From: Zygnema cylindricum
Taxonomy: Eukaryota; Streptophyta; Zygnematophyceae; Zygnematales; Zygnemataceae
Reading direction: 5' to 3'
DNA: 28,471 nucleotides
Assembly: GCA_037447655.1 (NCBI GenBank)
Contig: JBBHKE010000864.1
Span: 196,670 to 225,140 of the forward strand
The notes beneath the pieces were generated by a model that saw nothing but the letters and a program-made list of their open reading frames with translations, searched no databases and was not told the DNA's origin. Position 1 is the stretch's first letter, and the number at the start of each line of letters is the position of its first letter. Positions 1-9,395 of this stretch are shown in pieces. The position numbers were made by a program, and so were the translations under genes.

Positions 1-300
1 GAGAGATAGATCTGTCTAATAAGTCGAAGTTTACAAAACATTATATATTTTTGTGTGTTGTGTTTTTATTAGTAAGCGTTTTGGTAGTTTTTATTTTTTA
101 ATACCTCCTTTTGTGGTTCGTTACAAAGTGTAGTACTTCGAACCAAATGTTAGGGGAGCGGTGGGGAGAAGGAGGTAGTGTTTGGTATAGGTGAGTCTCA
201 TGTGAGAACTACCCATTGTTTTGGTGTTACGGTGCACAGAATGTCAATGGTTATGGAATTTGACGGGGATTTGTTTTATTGGGGATGCCCGTCATTACAG
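1..300. other. Intronic sequence upstream of LRR exon E1
   Basis: No gene is seen here. Bases 8-27 resemble the first 20 bases of an LRR exon (compare 7576 onward), but the similarity stops and no acceptor or donor is present. A G-rich stretch near 150-178 and the TTACAG acceptor at 295-300 lead into exon E1. Confidence 0.6.
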
Positions 301-372
301 AAGTCTAGAGAACAACAGGTTTAGTGGAAGCATTCCATCGACCATCGGCAACCTGCCATCTCTCAAGGGCTT
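301..372 (+). CDS. LRR exon E1 (72 bp, phase 2, type e)
   Basis: This is a single internal exon encoding one 24-residue plant-type leucine-rich repeat of an extracellular LRR receptor-like protein. After the first base (which completes a Leu codon) it reads SLENNRFSGSIPSTIG and then NLPSLKG, ending in TT before GTAAGA. The LxxN, G and IP landmarks of plant LRRs are all present. It lies between TTACAG and GTAAGACACGTGG. Its downstream intron resembles those after the copies at 7576, 10813 and 23312, which makes it type e. The family repeat length is 24 residues, so the exon is full length. Expression is unknown. Confidence 0.8.
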
Positions 373-510
373 GTAAGACACGTGGCATTGTGGTTTTGTT
401 ACCCATCAAGAGTGTACTCTGAGTGGATATGGTTTGTGATGGAGGAAGAGGGGTGGCGAGGGGATTGTAAACCAAGCTTCATGATGTGAAACATTGCTTG
501 GTGTTTTCCT
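373..510 (+). repeat. Conserved intron block downstream of LRR exons
   Basis: This is the clearest example of a block of roughly 130 bases that follows many of the exons. In order it has GTAAGACACGTGG, a GTTACCCATCAA-like string, AAATGGATATGG or GAGTGGATATGG, a G-rich stretch, and a string like AAACCAAGCCATGTGGT. Related copies start at about 5351, 7648, 8742, 10882, 17880, 23384, 25475 and 25798, with shorter forms at 5996 and 9396. It duplicates along with the exon. No ORF or RNA family is recognised in it. Confidence 0.75.
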
Positions 511-883
511 CCATAATTTTTTATTTTTGATGGTTTTGCGAATGATTATTTTTGTGTTGTGTGTTTTTATATATTACAAAACATTTGAAGCTGAATAATC
601 TGTCTAGATAGAGAGAGAAGGTCAAAGGGAAAGAGGAAGGATGTAAATTTACATCGATGTTTAGATACCTATGCTTATACTTACTAATTTCTTACGCGTA
701 TTCTTTTTTGTTCACATATATAATCGTATAATTATGTCGAATCCATCAGGTACAAATATTTATTAATTTGGTTTGAGTGTGTTGTTGTATAAGGTTTTCA
801 AATGTAATTATCTTGAATTTATACTCATGTTTTACTATATTAATTTCGGGCGAGGGGCTTGGTGGGAATGTATGGTGTCGCAG
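511..883. other. Intron between E1 and E2
   Basis: AT-rich intron with no gene seen. The part near 590-650 (TAGAGAGAGAAGGTCAAAGG, then a string like TAAATTTACATC) matches the introns after the exons at 7576, 10813 and 23312. Before E2 there is a G-rich stretch (GGGCGAGGGGCTTGG) instead of a pyrimidine tract. Confidence 0.6.
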
Positions 884-953
884 GTCTATATGGCAACCAA
901 TTAACTAAAAGCATCCCTTTATCCATCTTTAATATGAAGAAACTCTCATATTT
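884..953 (+). pseudogene. LRR exon E2, 2-bp shorter (type b, frameshifted)
   Basis: This is an LRR exon copy of 70 rather than 72 bases, between GTCGCAG and GTAAGAT. Read in the LRR frame it gives LYGNQLTKSIPLSI and then FNMKKLSY, but two bases are missing near the acceptor. Splicing at the visible sites would therefore shift the frame. It resembles the copies at 8195 and 17414 in its IP-S-I/F core, its ending in a Y/L-like residue, and its downstream intron. The conserved Gly after N-x-L-x is Lys here, another sign of decay. Confidence 0.65.
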
Positions 954-1329
954 GTAAGATATATGACGCAATCCATTCAAAATCGTGTTTTTTAATCATG
1001 TTAACCCCTAAATACTGAGTAAACTATAGTTATAGATTTGTGGTATTCAAATTGTGTAGTTTACTTTGGTTTGTTAAGACAAAACATGTCGGCAATATTT
1101 CTTGTCACATTTTTATTCCTACGAGAGGGGGGGGGGAGGGTCAAACCCATTGGTTACAACATACATGTATGAATTTTGATTAGTGCATTGTTTGATAAAG
1201 ACTGTCTATGTGTAGTTACCAAAAATGCATACTCAATATTTCATTGTTGTATAGCTTTGTAACCTATGATGATTGGATGGTTCGCGGGGTGATGGTGTTG
1301 AATTGCGTGGTGATGCCTTTCATTGCAAG
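954..1329. other. Intron between E2 and E3
   Basis: No gene seen. It shares strings such as TAATCATGTTAA, AAATACTGAGTAAAC and a TTTGATAAAGAC-like string with the introns at 8267-8669 and 17486-17807, which defines the b-to-c spacing. A run of 10 G lies at 1127-1136. Confidence 0.6.
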
Positions 1330-1371
1330 GGTCTAAATAACAACAAGTTGTGCGGATGCATTCCATCATCG
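1330..1371 (+). pseudogene. LRR exon E3, 5' part, interrupted by Copia-1
   Basis: This is the first half of an LRR exon after a GCAAG acceptor. It reads as NNNKLCG-CIPSS-like sequence with one base lost near its start, and it stops at the left edge of the Copia-1 LTR. The second half is at 5317-5350. The upstream intron matches those before the exons at 8670 and 17808, so it is type c. Confidence 0.65.
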
Positions 1372-1775
1372 TATTGGAAAATTAGGTTTTGGAAGTTATC
1401 TCTTGTTTGAAGTATAATTCTGATTTAAAAAACAAAATCTAAAATTTAGTAGCCTGTTTTAGTATCTAGGAATTCAGTATCGTAGTTTTTTTTTTTTTTC
1501 AGGTTGTCTCATTGTACATGCCTAAAATAAATTAGAACACTGTCAAAGATCTGTCTATTTATCTTGACCGCAAATCTTGACCGCAGCTTTCGGGTGAAGG
1601 GTCAAAGAACTCTTTAGGTTAAGAAAGTTGCTTTAGTTTCTGAAAGGTCACCTTGGAGATATTTAATGTTTTCTATTTAACCTCAATTTTTATCTTTTTA
1701 TCTCAATTAATTCTAAAATTTATTACATGCTACATATTTTTCCACTATTTTTTTCGAATCATGTCTTCTATTCTA
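1372..1775 (+). repeat. Copia-1 5' LTR
   Basis: It aligns end to end with 4922-5316. Both contain ATTAGG near the start, GTATC or GGTATC, GGTCAAAGA with (G)TCTAT, TTGACCGCA, GTTCTTTTAG-like and GGGATATTTG-like strings, and a TTTCCACT stretch near the end. The first bases are TATTGG where the other LTR has TGTTCA, so the canonical TG start has mutated. Confidence 0.8.
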
Positions 1776-1791
1776 ATAGGTTATGGGCTCA
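1776..1791 (+). other. Possible Copia-1 primer binding site
   Basis: The string TAGGTTATGGGCTC directly after the 5' LTR loosely resembles the initiator-Met tRNA complement (TGGTATCAGAGC) used by plant Copia elements. The match is imperfect and the assignment rests mainly on position. Confidence 0.35.
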
Positions 1792-2475
1792 AGAACACCA
1801 ATATCGTTGCTAAATTCAAGGGCACATATTTTTATAGAGGGACTTATCAGATTGAGCACCTTCTACACTGCGGAAAACTTTGGTCAATCACTTGTGTCAG
1901 CGAAATCGAATCTGTAGATGTTGCCAAAAGAGCCACTTGGCTCACTTGGAAAAATGAAGCACACTCCCCGATTGTCCTCAACCTTGAGTCCTCCCAAATT
2001 GACATTATTCGCGACGTAACCTGTGGTCACGATGCATGGTCACTCCTGACCTCCGCATATGAGAATCAAACCTGGTATAATTAGTTTTTTCTCAAGCAAC
2101 AGGTAACCTTCTACAAAAGGATGCATCCCAATTCTATCCAAACCTTACGTCCAATATCTCAAGTCTTTATCTGGACAACTAAAAGCATCAATGCTCCGAT
2201 CCCTAACGATTACATTATTTTGTTCCTATTGGTCCGTTATTTCTTTCATTTGAAGATTCTACGATTGATTGACGATTCCAACTTTAACGGCACGTTTGGT
2301 CTACACGGGAATGAAAAGTCGTTTAAACCCAAACCAAGTTTCACCTTGGCAACTATTTCACCAAATCTCAAGCCACTCAAATCTTTCTCCATCATCTGCC
2401 GCTACTGACAAGGGGACCGATCACATCATTGACGTGTCTCCAACGTTTAAGAGGAAGTACAATCGAAAAGGATGA
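1792..2475 (+). pseudogene. Copia-1 gag remnant (UBN2-type)
   Basis: The open stretch ending at 2084 carries a recognisable Copia gag pattern: WLTWKNEAHSPIVLNL, then DVTCGHDAWSLLTSAYENQT. After a stop, a shifted frame continues with FLKQQ and, near 2188, INAPIPND, both typical of the middle of plant Copia gag. The nucleocapsid region is expected around 2400-2500 but I see only a basic KRKYNRKG stretch and no intact CCHC knuckle. Gag would form the virus-like particle of the retrotransposon; here it is broken by stops and frame changes. Confidence 0.75.
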
Positions 2476-3320
2476 CTAGGCCGTACAGGTGGGTGAGGTC
2501 ATTTAGGAGGCCGTGGAACATATCTAGGTCAAGCCTCGTTTGAGGCCACTTTTCCGATTGTCCAAAACCAAATTTCCACAACAAATCCTTTCGCATCATG
2601 TCAACCGTAAACTTACGATAGCCCAATCCAAACAAAAAGGTCCATTTGCAACTCTATAGATACGTCCAATCCTATCCATTGTATTCTGGATATTCTTCTC
2701 CACCTCTCCATCCAACGGTTGACTTCACTCCTCTAAACTAAATATCGCAATCCGATTTTGGATTTTCCTTAATGACATTTTCAATCTTTTGAATCTGCTT
2801 TATTACTACCTAAACCAACCTGAATATTGTTCAGGCGCCTCTCGCAATGTATGTTCTCGTTTTGATTGGTTGTTCTCACTCGCCCCACTCTGTCTACAAA
2901 TACCTATACTACTCGTTAAGAACACTCTCACTGCCACACATATTTTTCCATCACACTTATTCGTTTTACAAACTAATAAAGCATTAACCTTTCTAATGTC
3001 TTTTTTGTCGCCAAATTTTCAAAGGATCTATTTTTGGTCGACGCGGCCTTACAATTAGGGCCACGACTACATTTTCCTTTGATCACGTCATCTTTTTACC
3101 CCCCACAAAAATTCCCGCTAAAGTAGGAGTTAGAGACGAAGACATCTATACTTTTTCTTCCTTTTCTCCACTTGGCTCAGCTAACGTGGATATAACTTCC
3201 CCACATACCACCCTTTCCAAAAGGCACCTTTGCTACGGACATCATTCTAGTACTCGCGTTCACCAATGAACCAAAGGTCTTGTTATGCGATTAGATCCCC
3301 TCGCAAATTAGAAATATCCC
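2476..3320 (+). pseudogene. Copia-1 gag-to-integrase spacer (protease region, decayed)
   Basis: By position this should hold the end of gag and the protease. I see no protease active-site motif, only short open pieces such as that at 2789-3058, which have no recognisable domain. It is assigned to Copia-1 because it lies between its gag and integrase remnants. Confidence 0.5.
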
Positions 3321-3324
3321 CCTT

Positions 3325-3492
3325 TGTTCTAGGTGCAACAAAAGAAAATTTACTCGACCATCGTTTCCGTCCTCTTCTTCCAAATCCAATGAACCACTTA
3401 CCTTGATCCACTACGACTTTTGTGGACCAATGCTCATACCAAGTCATGATAGCAGGTTGTACTTCGTCTCATTTATCAATGACGCCAATTAA
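3325..3492 (+). pseudogene. Copia-1 integrase N-terminal remnant
   Basis: One frame reads CSRCNKRKFTRPSFPSSSS, and then, from about 3399, PLTLIHYDFCGPM followed by YFVSFIND. This matches the Copia pattern CxxC-x-K...F...S, then PL-LIH-D-CGPM and YFV-FIDD at the start of the integrase core. The rest of the catalytic core (remaining D and E residues) is absent, because RT sequence starts about 20 bases later. This indicates an internal deletion. Confidence 0.7.
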
Positions 3493-3513
3493 TACTACCT
3501 CATCCATCGAAGA

Positions 3514-4160
3514 TTCAAATGGTTCTTTTTCATAAAAACTCAAGCTGATGGCTTCCTCGATCAATTTAAAACTCACTTTGCAAAAGGTTTCCTCCAAAAG
3601 AAAAACCTAAACTTCACCGAAACATATGCGCCACTCGCAAAATTTACCCCCATCCGTATATTTTTTCCATTGTAGCGTCATAAGATTGTTAAATGGACGT
3701 ACAAATAACTTTCATCTATGTCGGCCTCTATAAAGAGACCTTCATCCGCCGACCGAAAGGCAACATTCCTTGGGCAAAGAGCACCTTATCTGTCACCTTC
3801 TCAAGTCTCTATACGACCTCAAGCAAGCTCCACGTGTCTAGAGCCAACACCTCGAAACGATTCTCTTGAGTAAGGGCTTGCTTTTTCAAACTCGCCATAG
3901 ACTTTGGAATCCTCCTTCAAGGTAAAAACGACCCTGTGGTCATAATCATCATTTGTAAAGATGATCGCTATTTATCTAGTCTCCAATCTCTAAAACTCTT
4001 CAAGAAAAAAATCATGCTCAATTCCCATTTGACAACGAGAGACTTAAGAGAATTAACTACTATATTGGAGTCCTAGTCAACCGTGATTGACCAACCAAAA
4101 CATTTTACCTCTCCTAAGAAAAATACATCTTTGAGGTTTTAAACAAATTTTCTATGTCTA
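3514..4160 (+). pseudogene. Copia-1 reverse transcriptase remnant
   Basis: This is RNA-directed DNA polymerase of the Copia type. From 3514 it reads FKWFFFIKTQADG, and at 3612 FTETYAPLAKFTPIR, matching the plant Copia RT start (KWVFKIK-ADG, then F-ETYAPVAK-TTIR). A DLKQAPRV string lies near 3820, equivalent to LKQAPRAWY. The catalytic YVDD appears as CKDD at 3954-3965. Stops and frame changes run throughout, so no enzyme can be made. Confidence 0.8.
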
Positions 4161-4915
4161 GTTGCACCTTTGTCTCAACCCCACTAGATGGCAATACTAG
4201 ACTCATTAACAAGTTCGATAGGCCTATCCACGGAGACATTCATATTTCATATCGATCCATGGTCAGTCGTCTTATATATCAATGACTTACACTTGGCCAG
4301 ACGTTGTTGCTCTACCAATTGAGACATTGCTGTTGCTATACCAATTGAACCACTAAGCTTGCACATCTCTTTGCCGCCAAGCGGGTCCACCGGTATTTCA
4401 AAGGCACCATTTTTTTTCGCCACACCTTCTTGTGCGCCTCCTCTCTCACTCTTGTTAGTTTTTGTAATGTGGACCGAAGGGGTGACTTATGACATTTGCC
4501 GCTCTACTTTAATTGTTTGCTTCTCTCTCGTAGGAGCTTTTGTTTCTTAATCATCAAATAAAAAAATCGCAGTCGCTCTTTCTTCCAAAGAAGCCAAATA
4601 TGTGGGTAGCCACAGATGCCTCTAAATAAGCCATAAGGCTTCGATCACTTCTCTCCGATCTTCAATTTCCTCCAACTTCTCCTACTCAAATTCTCTAAGG
4701 GAGCCCTTCCTCTCATAAGCAACTCCTTCCACCATTGGTGCACCAAAGACATTCGTATCCAATTCCACTTCACCACGGAAGTCATTACAGCCAACACTCT
4801 TACCTTCCGATACTACGTGACTTTCTATTAAATGGTAGATTTTTTTACCTAAGCTCTTCATCGTCCTCAGTTTGGACTCCATCAAACTTCAGCCAACCTT
4901 AACTTCAAATAAAGA
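4161..4915 (+). pseudogene. Copia-1 RT C-terminal/RNase H remnant
   Basis: Pieces in several frames match the end of Copia pol: SSCTFVSTPLDGNTRL near 4155-4205, HLFAAKRVHRYFKGT near 4363-4410 (compare HL-AAKR-LRYLKGT), and the KDIRIQFHF pattern near 4747 (compare KHIEIDCHFV). The region ends directly at the purine tract before the 3' LTR. It is non-functional because of many stops. Confidence 0.75.
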
Positions 4916-4921
4916 GGGTGG

Positions 4922-5316
4922 TGTTCAAAGATTAGGCTTTGATAAAAGAAATCTCCCACTAATTTTTTTGTTATGATTTAGAATGCCAAAATGTAGAATT
5001 AGGTAGCATGTTTTCGTATGTAGAGTTTCGGTATCTCAATTTATTTTGTTTTTCAATGTGTTATTCTACATACCTTAGGTACGATTAGAATCGGGTCAAA
5101 GATTGTCTATAATTATTGACCGCATAACGCAACTTCTGGTTGAAGGATCAAGTGACCTTTCAACTTTAGGAAAGTTCTTTTAGTCACTCTGGGGATATTT
5201 GTTGTTTTCTATTAAAAAAATTGTTTTCGTCTTTTATTTCAATCAGTTCAGAAATTTATAACGAGCTATCTATCTTTCCACTCTCTTTTCTGCCGTCATG
5301 TTTTTTAGAGTATTTA
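4922..5316 (+). repeat. Copia-1 3' LTR
   Basis: It begins TGTTCAAAGATTAGG after the purine tract AAAGAGGGTGG and aligns with 1372-1775. It ends just before CGACCATGG, where the LRR exon resumes. The divergence from the 5' LTR indicates an old insertion. Confidence 0.8.
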
Positions 5317-5350
5317 CGACCATGGTTAATTTGACATCCCTCAACACCTT
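5317..5350 (+). pseudogene. LRR exon E3, 3' part after Copia-1
   Basis: CGACCATGGTTAATTTGACA and CCCTCAACACCTT match the last half of the other LRR exons (TCCATCGACCATCGG, then CTGACATCCCTCA), followed by the usual donor GTAAGACACGTGG at 5351. Together with 1330-1371 it makes one exon split by the retrotransposon. Confidence 0.75.
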
Positions 5351-5923
5351 GTAAGACACGTGGCTTTGTGGTTATGTTACCCATTAATAGTGTGCTCTGA
5401 ATGGATATAGATTATGATAGATAACGAGATGGCGGATGGCCGAAAATTGTATAATAAGGCATGTGGTATAAAATCATTACATTTTGCAATTTTTTACTCC
5501 CCTCCCCCAATTTCATTGGGTTTTTTCTTAACTGGTTTTGGTGATTATTTTTTTAGCTTTTTGTATTCGTATCTTTTCTTTATCAAAACATGCTTGAATC
5601 GGAATAACCTTAGTGAAGGAAGGAGTGGCCAAAAGAAGGGATATATGATTTAAAATACTTAGATTTTTTATCTTTTTATGGTCAACAAGTTTCAAATGGA
5701 AATTGTTGATTTTTTTGTAATATTGAAGTCGAAAAAATTACTAGATGAACGTAGAAAAGGGTCAGGGCTTAAGTAGTTTGTCGGTTGGGTGGGTAAAGGG
5801 TGGGGAGGGCTCCCCACAAACAAATACGATTGTGTGCGACCATATAAAATTTTGATTCTATTTTTTCCTCGACTTGGGTTCGGCCACTTGGGGGGGAGGG
5901 TGAGGGAGGATGTGACGTCACAG
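5351..5923. other. Intron between E3 and E4
   Basis: It begins with the conserved post-exon block (GTAAGACACGTGGC, then AATGGATATAG and a GGCATGTGGTATAAAA-like string). The section before E4 (CAAACAAATACGATTGTGTG, CCACTTGGGGGGGAGGG) is shared with the intron before the exon at 9324. No gene seen. Confidence 0.6.
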
Positions 5924-5995
5924 AGATCTAGGTTACAACCAGTTGAGTGGAAACATTCCATCGACCATCAGTGGCCTGAAAGTACTCGGATATTT
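5924..5995 (+). CDS. LRR exon E4 (72 bp, phase 2, type d)
   Basis: It encodes one LRR, with a first base completing Leu, then DLGYNQLSGNIPST and ISGLKVLGY, ending in TT. Flanks are GACGTCACAG and GTAAGACACATG. It is nearly the same as the exon at 9324, with which it shares upstream and downstream intron sequence at a spacing of exactly 3400 bases. All LRR landmark residues are intact. Confidence 0.82.
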
Positions 5996-7575
5996 GTAAG
6001 ACACATGACATTGTGCATATGTTACCCATCAAAAGTTTACTCTAAATGGATATGGTTTTTTGTAAAATAAAGTATTCCACAACGTAGATTGTAAAAATTG
6101 TAGTTCTTTATTAGTTGAGTGTTGGCATAGTTATTGGCAATATAATTTGTTTTATATTAATTTTATGTTTTTTCCACAAATTTTGAGGATGGCTAGGTCA
6201 TTCTTTTCTATAAATTGAGATTTTACTTAATGCAAAAGATATAATTAGGACCGTTGATCCTTAGAAAGGTCGTTTTGGTTCATTAAGGCGAAGAGAGCAA
6301 ATGTAATTTTATTTACTGATGTTGTTGTTACCGATATTTGAATTGCCTGTTTGAGAAAAAGGCAAGAGGGATATAACTATAAATGTTTGTGTACTTTATT
6401 TCTGCATATACATGTGTAGGGTAGAGATCCGACGGATATGTATGTTTTGTTTTGGGGTTTTAATTGAATTTTAATATGTGTGATTGACTCCATGTTTGAC
6501 AGTTTTCAGTTTTTTGAGAATTAATCTTGGGCTGCTTTATTTGGATTTCAAATCTTTTGAAATATAATATGAAGGATGGAGGGTAAAGAGATGACGCTCT
6601 GAGATAGGATAACTATATTGTTGCAAATGTATTTTTGAAGAGGTATTTGAGGGGCACAAGTTGTTTAAGAATTCTATGCTGTAGTTGTGTAGTTCTAATG
6701 TTGTTTTATGTTGTTTTATGTTGTTCTATAGTTTCCCTTTGCCTAATTTTGAAAAAAATATGAAATATTCAGGATTATTGGTTATTTTTTTTTGCAATTT
6801 TGGTTTCTTGGAAACCTTTTTTTTGATATTGTTTCGGCGATTAATTTACCTATTCACCGTATTTAATTGTATTTAAAACGGATCATTTTTTTTGGAATCG
6901 GTTGTTTTGCTGAAAACAAATGAAAATTTTCAGCTACTTTTGACCCTTCGGCCCCACCACATGTCTGGATTTTATTTTTAACAGTGTAAAAAAAAAAACC
7001 CATTCTAGAAAAGGTAAAAGTCATAAGCTAACATGTTTCAACCAAAATTCCTATGATGGTTTTTTTTTTTACTATCTACATCTGCCAGATTGAATGTTAA
7101 CATAAAATGTGTTCTCTAAAAGTAAAAGGTCGCCACATCTACTACTAGTGCAAAATGTATTACCTATAATTTTACAACAAATGCACATTTATGTATTCAT
7201 GCGTAATTTTGTAATGAAAACATATATGTACATGTTCACTTGTTGCAAATTTGTCTTTAATAACATATTACTATGTAATTCAAGAGGTTTACAAACAGAG
7301 TCATTTTGCATTTTTCTATGCTTCTAATAAAATTGCGTTTGTAAAGGCGAATCACGTCATGCAATATTTGTTAAATGCGTCAATTTCTAAAGAGGGGGGT
7401 TCAAATTTATCAGTTACAACTTGAAATCTATTATCAAGTTTCACTGTTTTTTAAAGTGTGTTGGATAAAAACATTTCAAATCTACTTGCCTTGTTTGAGT
7501 ATAACCCTGTATTCTATACTAATTGGGGAGCACTTGGGCTGAGGGTTGGTGGGATGGGGACGTCTGGCTTTATAG
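5996..7575. other. Intron between E4 and E5 (1.6 kb)
   Basis: No gene seen. It contains a TATAACTATAAATGTTTGTG-type block with GAGATCCGACGGATATG near 6424-6440, which recurs at about 10180, 18183 and 26112. A short tandem repeat of TTGTTTTATG lies near 6702-6727. A stretch at 6470-7570 is collinear with 22620-23310. Open pieces here (for example 6685-6876 and 7109-7327) look like chance ORFs in AT-rich intron. Confidence 0.6.
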
Positions 7576-7647
7576 AGATCTGTCTAACAACCAGTTGAGA
7601 GGCAATATTCCATTGTCCATCGCTCAATTGCCATCCCTTGAGTACTT
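7576..7647 (+). CDS. LRR exon E5 (72 bp, phase 2, type e)
   Basis: It reads DLSNNQLRGNIPLSI and AQLPSLEY after the split Leu codon, ending TT before GTAAGACG. The acceptor is GGCTTTATAG, shared with the exon at 10813. The LRR landmarks (L-L--N-L-G-IP--I--L--L) are intact. It is a full-length 24-residue repeat unit. Confidence 0.82.
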
Positions 7648-8194
7648 GTAAGACGCAAGAAACTCTACTTTTGTTAACCATCAAAAGCTTACTTTAGCCG
7701 TATATGGCTTGTAGTGGTTGAAGAGGGAGGGAGGGATAAGCAAGGAATTGCAAACCAAGCCATGTGGTGTAAAAACATTGTATTTCGTAATTGGTTTTTT
7801 TTTTGCTAATTTTTTCTGGTTTTTGTTTCTAGTTGTTGCTACGTATAACCATTTTAACACTTTTTTTTTTGTTAGTGTAAAAAGGCTTTGGGATCGTATT
7901 ATACGTGGAGGTAGGGGGAGAAGGTCGAAAGGAGGAATAAAAGAATTAAATATACATCTTTTTTATGAAACTCATATTCATGAAAAAAATGGAACGCGTC
8001 GGAATGACTCTTTGTTGATTTATGGTTTTTTTTTTTTTTAGTATGTTTTTGTACACAAGCTCATCAAATGTTAATAATATTAAGAATTTATACCCAATGT
8101 GTTTTTGGTTATAACCTTGTATCCCATATTAATTGGAAAACACTTGGGGGGGGGGGGGGGAAGGGGGGTGGGATGGGGATGCTGGGTGTCATAG
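7648..8194. other. Intron between E5 and E6
   Basis: It opens with the conserved post-exon block (GCAAACCAAGCCATGTGGTG near 7750-7769). A run of 15 G at 8146-8160 and GGGGGG after it lie close to the next acceptor. The open stretch at 7718-8041 follows intron sequence shared with other copies and is not regarded as a gene. Confidence 0.6.
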
Positions 8195-8266
8195 GATTCT
8201 ACAAAGTAACCAGTTCAATGGAAGCATTCCATCAACTTTCAGTAGCGTGAAAAAACTCGGATATTT
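8195..8266 (+). CDS. LRR exon E6 (72 bp, phase 2, type b)
   Basis: It reads ILQSNQFNGSIPST and FSSVKKLGY between GTGTCATAG and GTGAGAAA, the only GTGAG rather than GTAAG donor among the full-length copies. The first base G completes a TTG Leu with the previous exon. It belongs with the copies at 884 and 17414 by its downstream intron. LRR landmarks are kept; the usual Asp/Ser surface residues are Ile and Gln. Confidence 0.78.
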
Positions 8267-8669
8267 GTGAGAAATATGTCACATTCTATTCAAAATCATG
8301 TTTATTAATCGTGTTAATCTCTAAATATTGAGTAAACATTCAGTTAAGGTTTTTTTGATATAGTTTAGTTTGATTTGTAAAGATGAAACTTATCGACAAT
8401 AACTTAATACACACTTGTATTTTTAAAAAAGGGGAGTTCAAACCCATTAGTTACAACATACTATCTAGATCCATGTATGAATTTTGTTGAGTGCATTTTT
8501 TGATAAAGACCATCCAAATGTACTTACCAAAAATGCATACTAAAATCTCATTGGTGTATTATCTTGTAGCCCATGATGACTCAGCAAAAATGGGGCTGAT
8601 GGTGTTGATGGGGAGGAGATGTATTTACCAAAACAATTTTCATTGGTGTATTATCTTGTCACGTCACAG
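8267..8669. other. Intron between E6 and E7
   Basis: No gene seen. The sequence is collinear with 954-1329 and 17486-17807 (TTAATCGTGTTAATC, AAACCCATTAGTTACAACAT, a TTTGATAAAGACC string). Before E7 the usual G-rich stretch is partly replaced by T-rich sequence. Confidence 0.6.
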
Positions 8670-8741
8670 AGATCTATCCGGCAACCAGTTGAGTGGAAAC
8701 ATTCCATCCATCATTGGCAACGTGACATCCCTCACGGTCTT
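8670..8741 (+). CDS. LRR exon E7 (72 bp, phase 2, type c)
   Basis: This is the best match to a consensus plant LRR. After the split Leu codon it reads DLSGNQLSGNIPSIIG and NVTSLTV, ending TT before GTAAGACACGTGG. The acceptor is CACGTCACAG. It encodes one full 24-residue repeat of an extracellular LRR domain. It is in frame with its neighbours on both sides if spliced at the visible sites. Confidence 0.85.
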
Positions 8742-9323
8742 GTAAGACACGTGGCATTGTGGTTATGGTACCCATCAAGAGTGTACTCTGAGTGGATATG
8801 GTTTGTAATTGGAGGAGAGGGGGCGTGGGCGGGGGATTGTAAGCCAAACCTCGTGGAGTGAAAACATTACATTTTGCAGTCGTTTATTTTTCCCAATTTC
8901 AGTGGTTGTCTTTTTTTCTCAATTCGTTTTGCTGAATAAGTCTTTACCTTTATTTGTTGTTTCTATTTTTTTATCAATTTTTTTTTTGAATGGATAAACC
9001 TTCATAGCCAAACAATATGTCAATTAAAATACTTAGATATTTGATTTTGTTAATTTCTTGGTTAACTAGTTGTAAATGAAAATTGTTGACTTTTTTTCAA
9101 CATGTTGTCGAACATTGAAATAAAATAAATTATGTGAGGAACAAAATTAAGGGTCAACGGTTAAGTGGTTTGTTGGTTGGGTGGGTGAGGGTGAGTTGGC
9201 CCCTCAAACAAATACGATTTTATGCGACAATATGCGATTTTATAATATTTTGACTTTATTTTTTTTACTTAGGCCTTTGGTCCACTTGGGGGGGAGGGCG
9301 AGTGGGAATTCTCGTTGTCACAG
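8742..9323. other. Intron between E7 and E8
   Basis: It starts with the conserved post-exon block and a G-rich segment (GGAGAGGGGGCGTGGGCGGG). From about 9120 it is collinear with 5745-5923. No gene seen. Confidence 0.6.
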
Positions 9324-9395
9324 AGATCTAGGCAACAACCAGTTGAGTGGAAGCATTCCATCGACCATCAGTGGCCTAAGAAAACTCGAATATTT
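9324..9395 (+). CDS. LRR exon E8 (72 bp, phase 2, type d)
   Basis: It reads DLGNNQLSGSIPST and ISGLRKLEY between GTTGTCACAG and GTAAGACACGTG, as a full 24-residue LRR. It is nearly a duplicate of the exon at 5924; differences are few and keep the frame open, which points to duplication of a working exon. Confidence 0.82.

Larger units (their letters stand above)
1372..5316 (+). mobile_element. Copia-1: decayed Ty1/Copia LTR retrotransposon
   Basis: This is an old Copia element in the same orientation as the LRR exons. It has the classical order: LTR (1372-1775), a weak primer-site-like stretch, gag, integrase remnant, reverse transcriptase, RNase H, a purine tract (AAAGAGGGTGG at 4911-4921) and LTR (4922-5316). 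The LTRs are clearly alignable but heavily diverged, and the ORFs carry many stops. The integrase core is missing: integrase-like sequence ends near 3490 and RT begins near 3514. Both flanks are parts of one LRR exon. The exact terminal dinucleotides and the target-site duplication are too decayed to call. It cannot be autonomous. Confidence 0.88.

Noticed and set aside
8-27. Possible fragment of another LRR exon at the window start
   Set aside because: Only about 20 bases resemble an exon start (AGATCTGTCTAATAA); there is no acceptor, and similarity ends at once.
2121-2408. Possible independent small gene
   Set aside because: The INAPIPND string and position show it to be a frame-shifted part of Copia-1 gag.
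5692-5961. Minus-strand frame beginning MECFHSTGC; similar frames at 23161-23349 and 28070-28387
   Set aside because: They all start antisense to the conserved part of an LRR exon; the shared start reflects the exon repeat, not a gene family.
7718-8041. A 107-residue open frame
   Set aside because: It lies in intron sequence collinear with other introns where no such frame is kept; composition is AT- and G-run driven.
8619-8861. Plus-strand frame with SIRQPVEWKHSI, also at 5789-6070 and 23273-23512
   Set aside because: This is the LRR exon read in a wrong frame together with intron. The 72-bp phase-2 exon frame gives a proper LRR instead.
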